Shown piece after piece: positions 1-8,713 of a DNA stretch of 64,000 bases. A model generated the notes under the pieces. It saw only the letters and a program-made list of their open reading frames with translations. It searched no databases and was not told the origin of the DNA. Position 1 is the stretch's first letter, and every line of letters starts with the position of its first letter. This DNA comes from Azospirillum picis. Lineage in GTDB: Bacteria; Pseudomonadota; Alphaproteobacteria; Azospirillales; Azospirillaceae. The translations under genes were made by a program, and so were the position numbers. The stretch is from assembly GCF_017876115.1 (NCBI RefSeq), contig NZ_JAGINO010000026.1, positions 38,748-102,747 of the forward strand. The letters run 5' to 3'.

Positions 1-309
1 AGGTGGACCGGCAAGGGCTCCCACGACCCCTCGCCCTTTCCGGGAACAGAGTGAGCATAGAAAACCATCCAAAGAGTCCCTGGATTTTTATTAGTCTCCT
101 GGGTTGAGATCATTTCGAGGCATTTCGACCTTAACAACAATTTTGTTAGGCCGAATCGCGTGATGCGACACTCTCTCACGCCTGCGTCCGAACTGCCGGA
201 AAGGGTTGGATGGGCACGTCGTGGCTCAAATCCATCCGTCCAGCCGAAGGCCCACCAGTGGGAGGGCGCCTGGGCAGCGGAAGACATCCGGGTCACGCTT
301 GGTTGCTTG

Positions 310-335
310 GATTGATTGATTCGATTGATTGATTC
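310..335. repeat. Two tandem copies of a 13-bp repeat
   Basis: GATTGATTGATTC occurs at 310-322 and again immediately at 323-335. Each copy contains GATT units. It is AT-rich for this genome. No function is visible. Confidence 0.85.
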
Positions 336-360
336 GACGGTAGCGATGCGCACGGCTCCG

Positions 361-407
361 CCCTGCCAAGACACTCCCGGCCTTGCGGCGCGGGAGTGTC
401 CGCAGGG
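361..407. repeat. Hairpin downstream of the coo hydrogenase operon
   Basis: GACACTCCCG (370-379) pairs with CGGGAGTGTC (391-400), and the outer CCCTGC (361-366) pairs with GCAGGG (402-407). It lies about 170 bp beyond the hupE stop. No T-run follows on either strand, so it is not a classic intrinsic terminator. It could be a 3'-end stabiliser or a factor-dependent stop. Confidence 0.55.
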
Positions 408-575
408 TGATGGCGGATGGAGGATCGGGTCGCGACCCCGCGCGTTTCCCGCTCCGGGGGATGGTTCAAGGCCCCGCGGGTTTGGTCGGCATTCGCAACT
501 TCCAGCGCCGCCGATCAGACAGACGGCCTTCGTCTGCGCGCTTCATACCAAACCCCATTCATGCATCGTCGCCGA

Positions 576-1121
576 TCACGCCGCCGTCGGCCGCGCCAGA
601 CGCTTGGCCACGCCACGGCCGATCAGCATCGTGGCGATGCCGGCGCCGTGCAGCAGAACGGTGGACAGGATGAAACCGGCGCCGAACAGCACCGGCGCGG
701 CCGCCGCGGGCATCTCGGCGCCATGGGCATGGCCGTGGAACACGGCGAACACGCCGACCAGCGCCATGCCGGCATAGACCGACACCCGCTTGTTCAGGAC
801 GACCAGCAGGCCCAGCACCGCCACCGATGCGGCGATGCCCGCCTCGACCATCGGCAGCTCGAAGCCGCCCATGCCGATGAGGGCGCCGGCGGTCAGCATG
901 GTGACGAAGGCCACCGGCAGCATCCACAGGGCACGGCCACCGGTCTGGGCGGCCCACAGGCCGACCGCGACCATCGCCAGCAGATGGTCGAGGCCGCCCA
1001 GCGGGTGCAGGAAGCCGGCCAGGAAACCGGTGCCGTCGGCGTGGCCGGTATGGGCGGCGGCCGGCAGGGCGAGCGTCAGGGTGAGCAGGCCGGCGAGGCC
1101 GGCGGAAAGCAGCTTGTTCAT
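576..1121 (-). CDS. hupE: HupE/UreJ-family nickel permease
   Basis: A 181-residue inner-membrane protein of the HupE/UreJ family, whose members take up nickel for hydrogenase or urease. A signal-like hydrophobic N-terminus ends at PAAAH. The family motif HPLGGLDHLLAM follows at about residue 39, then about five further membrane segments, with a histidine-rich loop (FHGHAHG). I chose the ATG at 1121 because it puts the hydrophobic leader at the N-terminus; the longer frame runs back into cooH. It is the last gene of the cooMKLXUH operon, 65 bp after cooH, so it should be CO-induced. That would supply nickel to both CO dehydrogenase and CooH. Confidence is high for family, moderate for nickel as substrate. 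Confidence 0.88.
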   Translation of the reverse strand: MNKLLSAGLAGLLTLTLALPAAAHTGHADGTGFLAGFLHPLGGLDHLLAMVAVGLWAAQTGGRALWMLPVAFVTMLTAGALIGMGGFELPMVEAGIAASVAVLGLLVVLNKRVSVYAGMALVGVFAVFHGHAHGAEMPAAAAPVLFGAGFILSTVLLHGAGIATMLIGRGVAKRLARPTAA

Positions 1122-1186
1122 CGTCTGTATCCTTATGGTCGAAGGGAGCAGGCGCCGCCGATGGGGCGGCTTGCCGCGGGAGCGGA

Positions 1187-2269
1187 TCAGCGCTCCGTGC
1201 AGGAGATGCAGGGATCGATGCTGTTCACGATCAGCGGGATGTCGGAAATCCGGTTGCCCTCCATCATGACGTGCAGGGCATCCCAGTTCATGTAGCTCGG
1301 CACCCGCCATTTGAGGCGTTCCGGCTTGTCCGAGCCGTCGGTGCGCAGGTAGTAGATCAGCTCGCCGCGCGGAGCCTCCGACTTGGCGATGGCCTCGCCC
1401 GCCGGAATGCGCGGCAGGCCGCCGATGGCGATGGGGCCGTCAGGCATGTCGCGCAGGCATTGCTGGATGAGGTCGATGGCGACCTGCACCTCGCGCAGCC
1501 GCACCAGCGCCCGCGCCCGGACATCGCCGCCGGTCTCCGTCACCACCGGCACGTCGAGCCGGTCGTAGGCGGCATAGGGCGCCTTGCTGCGCACGTCGTA
1601 GGCAACGCCGGAGCCGCGGGCGACCGGCCCGACGACGGCGTATTCCAGCGCCTTGTCGTGCGGCAGCACCCCGACCCCGACGGTGCGCAGGGCGATCATG
1701 GAATTGTTGCGGTAGATGTCGACGATCTCCGCGAGGTCGGCCTTCATCCGCTCCATCTGCTGGGACAGATAGTCCTGGTTCTTGGCATCGAGGTCGTAGC
1801 GCACGCCGCCGATGCGGTTGGCGCCGAGATCCATGCGGTTGCCGAAGATGGTCTCCTTGACGTCCTGCGCCACCTCGCGGGTTTCCATGACATGCATGAA
1901 CAGCGAGTCGAAGCCGATGATGTGCGCCATGATGGCGACGTTGAAGAGGTTGGAGGCGACGCGCTTGATCTCGTCGGCGATGACGCGCAGGTAGCGCGCC
2001 CGTTCCGGGATGCGGATCCCGGCGATGGCCTCCAGCGCCGTGCAGTAGGTGGTGGGGTGGCTGTTGGAGCAGAGCGAGCAGAGCCGCTCCGTGAGCGTGA
2101 TGTTCTGATAGAAATTCCGCTGCATCGTCAGGTATTCGACGCCGCGGTGGACGTGGCCGGCGTTGATGTCGACCGACGCGATGGTCTCGCCCGTCACCTC
2201 GACCTTGAAGTACATCGGCTCTTCGAGGGCGACGTGGAGGGGACCGACCGGGATGGTGTAGGTGGTCAT
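1187..2269 (-). CDS. cooH: CO-induced NiFe hydrogenase large subunit CooH
   Basis: Catalytic subunit (360 aa) of the group 4 energy-converting hydrogenase that reduces protons with electrons from CO. It is related to NuoD of complex I. The NiFe site is supplied by C64 and C67 (motif RLCSLC) and by C354 and C357 in the C-terminal DPCISC. The protein stops three residues later (TER), at the point where other NiFe hydrogenases are cut by a maturation protease. It therefore appears to be made without the removable C-terminal extension, as reported for Rhodospirillum rubrum CooH. Its ATG overlaps the cooU stop (ATGA). The ATG at 2269 is preferred over the much longer open frame because of this coupling and the family start. 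Confidence 0.95.
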   Translation of the reverse strand: MTTYTIPVGPLHVALEEPMYFKVEVTGETIASVDINAGHVHRGVEYLTMQRNFYQNITLTERLCSLCSNSHPTTYCTALEAIAGIRIPERARYLRVIADEIKRVASNLFNVAIMAHIIGFDSLFMHVMETREVAQDVKETIFGNRMDLGANRIGGVRYDLDAKNQDYLSQQMERMKADLAEIVDIYRNNSMIALRTVGVGVLPHDKALEYAVVGPVARGSGVAYDVRSKAPYAAYDRLDVPVVTETGGDVRARALVRLREVQVAIDLIQQCLRDMPDGPIAIGGLPRIPAGEAIAKSEAPRGELIYYLRTDGSDKPERLKWRVPSYMNWDALHVMMEGNRISDIPLIVNSIDPCISCTER

Positions 2270-2781
2270 TGCTCGCCTCCGGTCTTGGCCATGATCCGCT
2301 CCCACAGCGTCTTGGTGCTGGCGCTGTTGACCATGGTGGAGAAGGGGATCAGCCGGTCGAGGATCGCCGGGTCGACCGTCGCGTCGACGAACAGGCGGCG
2401 CGGGTCGGGATGGTTGCGGACCTGGATGTCGTAGAGCTCCATGAACTCCCGCTCGTTCCAGTCGGCATTGCGGAAGAGCGGGGTCAGGGAGTCGATCTCC
2501 GCCCCCAGGCGCGGCAGCCGGACGGTGACGGTCAGCGTGTCGCCGTCCATGTCGAAATGGTAGGCGATCTCGCGCACCGTCGCGTTCGCGTCCTTGGGCT
2601 GGTAGGCGGTGATGGTGCTCAGCCGCCCGCCGGCCTGCTTCACCGCGGCGGCGACGGGCAGCAGGTCGCCGGCCGTCTCCAGCACGCACCAGCCGACCGT
2701 GACGCCGTAGCCGTCGGTGGAGCATTCGACGGTCCAGCCGGGCTGGAGCCGGCCGATGAAGCTTCCAAGCTGGTCCTTCAT
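2266..2781 (-). CDS. cooU: Hydrogenase subunit CooU (NuoC/EchD-like)
   Basis: A 171-residue soluble subunit of the CO-linked hydrogenase, homologous to the 30-kDa NuoC subunit of complex I. The typical NuoC signature is seen around residues 110-140 (F-R-N-A-D-W-N-E-R-E-F-x-E-L-Y-D followed by HPDPRR). It binds no cofactor in known relatives and helps hold CooH on the membrane arm. It overlaps cooX upstream and cooH downstream by four bases each, which points to translational coupling in the operon. The start at 2781 was chosen because of that overlap and the conserved N-terminal length. Confidence 0.93.
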   Translation of the reverse strand: MKDQLGSFIGRLQPGWTVECSTDGYGVTVGWCVLETAGDLLPVAAAVKQAGGRLSTITAYQPKDANATVREIAYHFDMDGDTLTVTVRLPRLGAEIDSLTPLFRNADWNEREFMELYDIQVRNHPDPRRLFVDATVDPAILDRLIPFSTMVNSASTKTLWERIMAKTGGEQ

Positions 2782-3278
2782 GACCGGCCTCCTTTCACGC
2801 CCGCTTTGCGGCGGCAATCGGGGCAGAGTGTCTGCAGATGCTCGATCCGGCGGTTGCTGGCGCGGTAGGCCATGGCGGTGAGCGCCGGCACCGGCGCGGT
2901 CATCCGGCCCCCGCATTCGGCGCAGGCGGCGGGGGCGACCACGCCCTGCTCGATCATCGCGTATTTGTCCTGCTGCAGATGGGCGAGATGCCAGTCGTCG
3001 GTCAGGTGGATGGCCTTGGTCTGGCAGTAATGCTCGCACAGCCCGCAGAAGGTGCAGGTGTTGTGCCACAGGGTGAAGCGCAGCCCCTCGTCCGTCTCGT
3101 CGAAATGGATGGCGTCGCCGGCGCAGACATGCGCGCACATGCGGCAGCCGGTGCAGAGCTCCGGATCGAAGCGGATGCGGCCGCGCAGGCGCTCGGGCGT
3201 GAAGGTGTCGCCGAAGGGGAAAGCGTCGGTGGACGGCCCCCGGGCGAGGTTGCGCAGCAGAAGCATGAGCATGTTCAT
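2778..3278 (-). CDS. cooX: Polyferredoxin subunit CooX of the CO-linked hydrogenase
   Basis: A 166-residue iron-sulphur subunit, NuoI/EchF-like. It carries two ferredoxin motifs for [4Fe-4S] clusters: CTGCRMCAHVC near residue 42 and CTFCGLCEHYC near residue 75. Each is completed by a downstream Cys of the partner motif. Two more CxxC pairs in the C-terminal third (CAEC, CPDC) could bind zinc or another cluster. In the complex it should accept electrons from CooF and pass them to CooL. The N-terminus is a short hydrophobic stretch (MNMLMLLLRN). Its stop overlaps the cooU start. Confidence 0.93.
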   Translation of the reverse strand: MNMLMLLLRNLARGPSTDAFPFGDTFTPERLRGRIRFDPELCTGCRMCAHVCAGDAIHFDETDEGLRFTLWHNTCTFCGLCEHYCQTKAIHLTDDWHLAHLQQDKYAMIEQGVVAPAACAECGGRMTAPVPALTAMAYRASNRRIEHLQTLCPDCRRKAGVKGGRS

Positions 3279-3288
3279 GACGGTACCC

Positions 3289-3717
3289 TCAAAGCCGTTC
3301 GCGCCAGACGTCGATCGCCTTCGCGATGCCCTCGATGATCGCCTGCGGGCGCGGCGGGCAGCCGGGCACGTTGACGTCCACCGGGAGGTAGCGGTCGATC
3401 GCCCCCGCCACCGCGTAGCTGTTGCGGAAGACGCCGCCGGAGATCGGGCAGATGCCGACGGCGACGGTCACCTTGGGATCGGGGATTTCCTCGTAGAGGC
3501 GGAGCACCTTGTCCTTGACCCGCAGGGTCAGGGGGCCGGTGATCAGCACGATGTCGGCGTGCTTGGGACTGCCGCAATACTGGCAGCCGAGGCGTTCCAC
3601 GTCGTAGCGCGGGATGCAGGCGGTGGTCGCCAGTTCCACGTCGCAGCCGTTGCAGGAGCCGGCGTTGATCCGGTACAGCCAGGGCGAACGCTGCGAGATG
3701 CGGGCGATGAAGCTCAT
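3289..3717 (-). CDS. cooL: Hydrogenase small subunit CooL
   Basis: A 142-residue small subunit of the NiFe hydrogenase, homologous to NuoB and EchC. C22 and C25 (SCNGCD), C90 (GICP) and C120 (PGCPPRP) are the four ligands expected for the proximal [4Fe-4S] cluster that feeds electrons to the NiFe site in CooH. No signal peptide is present, which fits a cytoplasm-facing group 4 enzyme. It lies 10 bp before cooX and 12 bp after cooK in the same operon. Confidence 0.95.
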   Translation of the reverse strand: MSFIARISQRSPWLYRINAGSCNGCDVELATTACIPRYDVERLGCQYCGSPKHADIVLITGPLTLRVKDKVLRLYEEIPDPKVTVAVGICPISGGVFRNSYAVAGAIDRYLPVDVNVPGCPPRPQAIIEGIAKAIDVWRERL

Positions 3718-3729
3718 GGCGGTTCCCCT

Positions 3730-4701
3730 TCAGGCGAGCGCGAGGACGGCCGCGAGGCCGGCGATCGCCAGCGCCTCGGGCCATTTGAGATAGAAGAGGA
3801 CGGCCTGGTCGATCCGCATGCGCCCGATCGCGGTGCGCAGCACGGTGACGCCGGCGAGGCTCAGGACGGCCAGCTTCAGCAGGTGGACGAGCAGGCCGGC
3901 GGCGCCGTCCGGCGCGGTCGGGAAGAACAGCACCACGCCGAGGCTCAGCACCACCACCGCCTTCAGCGCCGACATGACCTTGAACAGGCCGAGCGGCGGA
4001 CCCGAATATTCCAGCAGCGGGCCTTCCAGCACCTCCGATTCCGCCTCGGGGATGTCGAAGGGGGCGATGCCGAGATTGGCCGGGAAGAAGGCCAGGAAGG
4101 CGAGGACGGCCGGCCACATCCAGGGATCGGCGAGGTAGGCGCCGTGCTCCTGCTGGTAGCGGACGATCTCCGACAGCGAGAAGGTGACGAAACCGCCCTG
4201 GGCCAGTCCTGTCTTCACGGCGACCGTGGCCAGGACCATCAGCAGCGGCCCCTCGTAGGCCAGCATCAGCGCCATCTCCCGCGAGAAGCCGATGGCGCCG
4301 TAGGACGAGCCGGAGGCCGAGCCGGCGATCATCAGCGCCACCGCCGGCACCGCCAGCAGGTAGAGCACGACCAGCAGGTCGCCCAGCAGCGGGTCGGGAT
4401 CATAGACTCCGGGGATCGGGATCAGCGCCGCCGCCAGCGCCATGCTGACGCAGCCGGCCATCGGCGCCGCCAGGAAGAGCGGCTTGCAGGCGATGTCGGG
4501 GACCAGCGTGCGCTTGCGGGCCAGCTTGACGAGGTCGAACAGCGGCTGGAGCAGCGGCGGGCCGACGCGGCGCTGCAGGCGCGCCGCCAGCCGGCGGTCC
4601 AGTCCCTTCAGGACCAGGCCGAAGCACAGGGCGAACAGGCCGCCGGGAAAGACGAGGATTGCGAAGAGAAGAGAAAACAGGTCGGACATTGGCGCGGACA
4701 T
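3730..4701 (-). CDS. cooK: Membrane subunit CooK (NuoH-like)
   Basis: A 323-residue integral membrane protein of the NuoH/EchB family that joins the hydrogenase module to the ion-pumping module. About eight hydrophobic segments are visible. The conserved NuoH region AFDIPEAESEVLEG (about residues 205-220) faces the catalytic arm in complex I. I start it at the ATG at 4701 (MSAPMSDLF); an ATG four codons later (4689) is also possible. The longer upstream frame overlaps cooM and is rejected. Spacing to the cooM stop is 11 bp. Confidence 0.93.
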   Translation of the reverse strand: MSAPMSDLFSLLFAILVFPGGLFALCFGLVLKGLDRRLAARLQRRVGPPLLQPLFDLVKLARKRTLVPDIACKPLFLAAPMAGCVSMALAAALIPIPGVYDPDPLLGDLLVVLYLLAVPAVALMIAGSASGSSYGAIGFSREMALMLAYEGPLLMVLATVAVKTGLAQGGFVTFSLSEIVRYQQEHGAYLADPWMWPAVLAFLAFFPANLGIAPFDIPEAESEVLEGPLLEYSGPPLGLFKVMSALKAVVVLSLGVVLFFPTAPDGAAGLLVHLLKLAVLSLAGVTVLRTAIGRMRIDQAVLFYLKWPEALAIAGLAAVLALA

Positions 4702-4712
4702 GGGCGGCCTCC

Positions 4713-7700
4713 TCAAGCCTGCGGCTTGGCGTGCAGGACCCGCCGGATCAGCCGCTCCGGCGTTTCGTAAAGGTTGGACGCGGTGACGTGGGAGAGTGCC
4801 GGAGGGATGTCGCTGACCCCGCAGGCATGGACGTGCGAGCGGACGGCGGCATGACGCCCGGGACGGCCGTACCACCAGGACAGCAGCGCCAACGGCACCG
4901 CCAGCAGGGCGATCACGCCCGGATGCCAGCCGCCCGGCAGGCCGCCGGTCCAGCTCGCCGCCACCGGCTCCAGCCCGAGACCGGCCTGGACGGCGGCGAT
5001 GGGAACCAGCAGCAGGCCGGGGAACAGGCCAACCAGCACGCTGGCGCCGGCCAGCACGCCCATCGGCACCAGCATGACGGCCGGCGCCTCATGGATTTTC
5101 GCGGCCTTGGGCGACTCCGCCCCCATGAAGGCGGCGTGCGCGAACTTCAGCACGGCGGCCAGGGTGAACAGGCTCGACATCAGTGCGGCGAGGCCGAACA
5201 GCGGGTGGCCCGCCGCGAAGGCCGCCTGGTAGACCAGCCATTTCGAGGCGAAGCCGTTCAGCGGCGGGATGCCCGACAGCGACAGGCCGGCGAACAGGAA
5301 CAGCCCGAAGGTCACCGGCATCCGCCGCCCCAGGCCGCCCAGCTCGTCCAGGCTGTGGACGTGGCTCTGCGCCAGGATGCAGCCGGCCGCCAGGAACAGG
5401 ATGTCCTTCAGAAGCATGTGGTTGACGAGGTGCATCAGCCCCCCGGCGACGCCCAGCGAGGTGCCGAGCGACAGCCCGAGCAGGATGTAGCCGAGCTGGC
5501 TGACCGTGCTGTAGATCAGCAGGCGCTTGATCCCGGTCTGGATCATCGCCATCGCCCCGGCATAGAGGATCGTCACCGCGGCGATCAGCGCCAGCGCGTC
5601 GCCCAGGGCGGGCAGGCCCGCCGCGGCCCCCAGCCGGCCGGCCGCCGCCGCCCCGCCGACGGCGGTGACCAGCTTGAGCACGCCGTAGGGGCCGCTCTTC
5701 AGCAGGACGGCGGAGATGTAGCCGCTGACCGGCGTCGGCGCGGTCGCCGGGTGCATCTGGTAGTCGATGCGCAGCGGCAGCATCGCCGCCTTCATCAGCA
5801 GCCCGGCCAGCACCAGCACCAGGCCGGCGGCGAGTGGGCCGGCGGCGAGCGGACCGGCAGCCATATGGCCGGCCGCGGCGTCGGCCGCCGCCTTGGCCAG
5901 GTCGGCGAAGGCGAAGCTGCCGGACGCCACCGCCAGGACCACGATGCCGAGGAACATCAGGCTGGCGCCGACGAAGTTGAAGATGAAGTACTTGAACCCC
6001 TCCTTCAGCGCGTCCTGCGTCTCCTCGTGGGCGATGACGGCGTAGAGGGTCCAACTGCTCATCAGCTCCCAGAAGGCGAAGAAGCCGAAGCCGGTGTCGT
6101 TGCCGGCCAGGCCGATCAGCCCGGCGACCATCAGGGTGAAGGCGGCGTAGAAGCGCCCCTGGGCGTGGCCGTGCGCCATGTAGCCGATGGCGTAGACGAG
6201 GTTCAGCGCCGCGACGCCGGCGGTCAGCGCCGCGAACCAGAAGGACAGGCCGTCGAAGCGGCCGGCCTCCAGCAACACCGCGCCCAGCGTCGCCAGCATC
6301 ACCGCGACGGCGAGCATGCCGGAGAGCTTGGCCGAGCGCAGCCCGGCGGCGAAGACGGCGAGTGCACCCAGCGCCGCCACGGCGGACCCCAGCGGCCAGT
6401 GCATGGCGAGATCGGGGACCGCGGCCAGCGCGATGCCGCCCCGCGCCGCCAGCAGGTCGGCGGCCGGCCGGACCAGCGCCAGCACGCCGTCGGGGAACAG
6501 CCCGCCCTGGATCACCAGCGCGGCCAGCGCGGCGACGGCGGCGAGCATCGTCAGCGGCGCCTCCGCCAGGGCGGGGCCGTCATAGGGCTCGAAGAACAGG
6601 ATGCGGACGAGCCGCAGATAGTAGAAGGCGCCGACCACGCTGCCCAGCAGGATCAGGGCGGCGACCTCGGTGTGGCCGGCGGCCACGGCGGCATAGATCA
6701 TCAGGAACTTGCTGACGAAACCGCTGAAGGGCGGCAGCCCCATGATGGCGAGGACGCCGACCGCCAGGCAGCCGGCGGTCACCGGCATGGCGCGCCCGAG
6801 GCCGCGCAGGTCGTCCAGCGTCTTGCCGTGCCCGCGCATCAGCAGGGCGCCGACCGCCAGGAACAGCAGGCTCTTCATCACCGCATGGTTGGCGATGTGC
6901 ATCAGCGCGCCGGTCAGTGCGAGATGGGTGCCGAGGCCGAGGATCGCGGCGATCTCGCCGACCTGGGCCAGGGTGGAATAGGCGAGCATGCGCTTGACCG
7001 TCCGCTCGCGGACCGCCATCGCCTCGCCATAGACCAGGGTGAGGCAGCCGAGCACGACGACCACGGTGCCGATGTCGAGCGACACGGCGCCGAAGCGCTC
7101 CAGCGCCCCGGCCCCGAACACCAGCAGCAGGATCTTGGCGATCCCGAACAGGCCGGCCTTGGTCAGGATGCCCGACATCGGCGCGGAGATGGAGGATGGG
7201 GCGACCGGATGCGCCTCCGGCAGCCAGGAGTGCAGCGGCACCAGACCGGCCTTGGCCACGAAGGCGGCCAGGAAGGCGAAGGCGGTCAGGGCGCCGACGG
7301 CCGGCGGCAGCTCGCCGATGCGGGCGGCGATCTCCGCCATGGCGAAGGTGCCGAGTTCGGCGTGCAGCAGCAGGATGCCGAAATGCATCACGTAGGCGCC
7401 CGAGGCGCAGATCAGGAAATAGATGAAGCCGGCCCGCAGCGCCTTGCCCGTCTGCTCATGGATGACCAGCAGATAGGAGGTCCAGGTCATCAGCTCCCAG
7501 AAGACGTAGAAGTTGCCGAGCTCATGCGCCGTCGCCACGCCCAGCAGCGACCCGATCATCAGGAACAGCAGCAGCCAGTAGCGTCCGGCATTCCCGTCCC
7601 GCTTCATGTAGGCGGTCGAATAGACCGTCACCGCGAGGCCGATCCCGGCGAACAGCAGGGTGAACAGCCGCGACAGCGGGTCGATGTCGGCGGCGCTCCA

Positions 7701-8525
7701 CGCCGCGACGGCGGTGGCGAGCGCCAGCAGCACCGCCAGCCCGTCCCGTGCGCGGGCGCTGAAACGGCCGACGCCGTAGAGCGCGAAGCCGCCGAGATAG
7801 GGCAGCAGCACCAATGCCGACCACGGCCCCTCGAATTCCGGGATCGCGTCGCCGCCGGCACCGGCCAGACGTTCCGCCAGATGCAGGAACGGATCCGGCC
7901 ACAGGCTCATGACCACGGTGAGCGCCGCCAAGCCCGCCATGACCGGGACGGTCCAGGCGGTCCCGCGCTCCGCCGCCGGGTCGGCGGCGGTGGGAGCCGC
8001 GTCTGCGGACGGCTTGGCCAGGCAGACCCCATGAATGATGAGCACGTAATAGGCCGCCGCGATCATGCTGGCGAGCGTGCCGGCCGCGGCGAGCAGCCAT
8101 TCCCCCCGCTCGATGGCGGCATAGAGGATTAGGAACTTGCTGAACGATCCCTTGAAGGGCGACAGCCCCATCACGGAGAACAGGCCGAAGCCGAACAGCA
8201 GCGCCGCCAGCGGGAAGCGCGTGCCGCTGCCGGCCAGCCCGTCCAGCGTGGTGGCGCCGCTGCGGCGGATCAGCGACCAGGCCGCCACGACCACCAGGCC
8301 GCGCATGACGGCCTGGAAGCCGAAATGCATGATCGCCCCGGTGTCGCCGGCGGCACCGCCGACCCCCAGGCCGAGCAGCACATATCCGGTTTCCGCGATC
8401 GCCGACAATGCCAGCGCCCGCGGCAGATTCCTGTAGTGCGCCAGCGCCAGCACCTCTCCGCCAAGGAGCAGGGCTGCGCCGAGCCACGCCAGCAGCGTGG
8501 CGTCCATCGCGCTTTGATAAACCAT
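4713..8525 (-). CDS. cooM: Giant ion-pumping membrane subunit CooM
   Basis: A 1270-residue polytopic membrane protein built from NuoL/M/N-type antiporter modules; known CooM proteins are similarly large. I see the C-terminal half of one module (about residues 40-170), then two fuller modules. The second has the FWEL glutamate near residue 345 and the lysine of the HPVAPSSISAPMSG...LTKAG segment near 458. The third has FWEL near 821 and HPATAPTPVSG...LLKSG near 925. It should couple H2 evolution to proton or sodium translocation. A GAGG sits seven bases before the ATG at 8525; MDATLL six codons on is the alternative. It is the first gene of its operon, behind a CooA site. Confidence 0.95.
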   Translation of the reverse strand: MVYQSAMDATLLAWLGAALLLGGEVLALAHYRNLPRALALSAIAETGYVLLGLGVGGAAGDTGAIMHFGFQAVMRGLVVVAAWSLIRRSGATTLDGLAGSGTRFPLAALLFGFGLFSVMGLSPFKGSFSKFLILYAAIERGEWLLAAAGTLASMIAAAYYVLIIHGVCLAKPSADAAPTAADPAAERGTAWTVPVMAGLAALTVVMSLWPDPFLHLAERLAGAGGDAIPEFEGPWSALVLLPYLGGFALYGVGRFSARARDGLAVLLALATAVAAWSAADIDPLSRLFTLLFAGIGLAVTVYSTAYMKRDGNAGRYWLLLFLMIGSLLGVATAHELGNFYVFWELMTWTSYLLVIHEQTGKALRAGFIYFLICASGAYVMHFGILLLHAELGTFAMAEIAARIGELPPAVGALTAFAFLAAFVAKAGLVPLHSWLPEAHPVAPSSISAPMSGILTKAGLFGIAKILLLVFGAGALERFGAVSLDIGTVVVVLGCLTLVYGEAMAVRERTVKRMLAYSTLAQVGEIAAILGLGTHLALTGALMHIANHAVMKSLLFLAVGALLMRGHGKTLDDLRGLGRAMPVTAGCLAVGVLAIMGLPPFSGFVSKFLMIYAAVAAGHTEVAALILLGSVVGAFYYLRLVRILFFEPYDGPALAEAPLTMLAAVAALAALVIQGGLFPDGVLALVRPAADLLAARGGIALAAVPDLAMHWPLGSAVAALGALAVFAAGLRSAKLSGMLAVAVMLATLGAVLLEAGRFDGLSFWFAALTAGVAALNLVYAIGYMAHGHAQGRFYAAFTLMVAGLIGLAGNDTGFGFFAFWELMSSWTLYAVIAHEETQDALKEGFKYFIFNFVGASLMFLGIVVLAVASGSFAFADLAKAAADAAAGHMAAGPLAAGPLAAGLVLVLAGLLMKAAMLPLRIDYQMHPATAPTPVSGYISAVLLKSGPYGVLKLVTAVGGAAAAGRLGAAAGLPALGDALALIAAVTILYAGAMAMIQTGIKRLLIYSTVSQLGYILLGLSLGTSLGVAGGLMHLVNHMLLKDILFLAAGCILAQSHVHSLDELGGLGRRMPVTFGLFLFAGLSLSGIPPLNGFASKWLVYQAAFAAGHPLFGLAALMSSLFTLAAVLKFAHAAFMGAESPKAAKIHEAPAVMLVPMGVLAGASVLVGLFPGLLLVPIAAVQAGLGLEPVAASWTGGLPGGWHPGVIALLAVPLALLSWWYGRPGRHAAVRSHVHACGVSDIPPALSHVTASNLYETPERLIRRVLHAKPQA

Positions 8526-8593
8526 CGGCCAGCCTCTTCGTCTGCGCCTCGATTGCGTATGGCCGGACTGTAGGACTGCGGCCGGCGACCGTC

Positions 8594-8609
8594 TGTCAGG
8601 TGCCCGACA
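8594..8609. promoter_or_regulatory. CooA operator for the cooM operon
   Basis: TGTCAGGTGCCCGACA matches the CooA consensus TGTCR-N6-YGACA at every fixed position. Its centre is about 76 bp from the cooM ATG. Confidence 0.9.
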
Positions 8610-8697
8610 GCCGGGCCGGCGGTTTGCGCATCCACGCCCTTCCAGGTCCGTGGCGGATTGACGCGGCGCCGGTTTTGGCCCTGTCCGGCCCCGGAAC

Positions 8698-8713
8698 TGT
8701 CAGGGGGCCGACA
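8698..8713. promoter_or_regulatory. CooA operator for the hypA-cooFSCTJ operon
   Basis: TGTCAGGGGGCCGACA is a second perfect match to TGTCR-N6-YGACA. Its centre is about 68 bp before the hypA ATG. Half-sites are identical to the first operator; only the spacer differs. Confidence 0.9.

Larger units (their letters stand above)
1..575. other. Non-coding stretch with repeats
   Basis: No convincing gene. The first 54 bases are open on the plus strand and end in TGA, so they could be the last 17 codons of a gene entering from the left, but I do not recognise the peptide. The stretch also holds a small inverted repeat (TAACAA/TTGTTA, 132-148), a 13-bp tandem repeat (310-335) and a long hairpin (361-407). 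The remaining open frames look like GC-driven shadows. Confidence 0.5.

Noticed and set aside
3052..4770. 572-codon plus-strand frame opposite cooL/cooK
   Set aside because: No recognisable domain, and the opposite strand has complete cooX, cooL and cooK.
4659..8132. 1157-codon open frame antisense to cooM
   Set aside because: Low-complexity Arg/Gln/Gly/His/Asp-rich translation with no domain; an artefact of GC-rich third positions in cooM.
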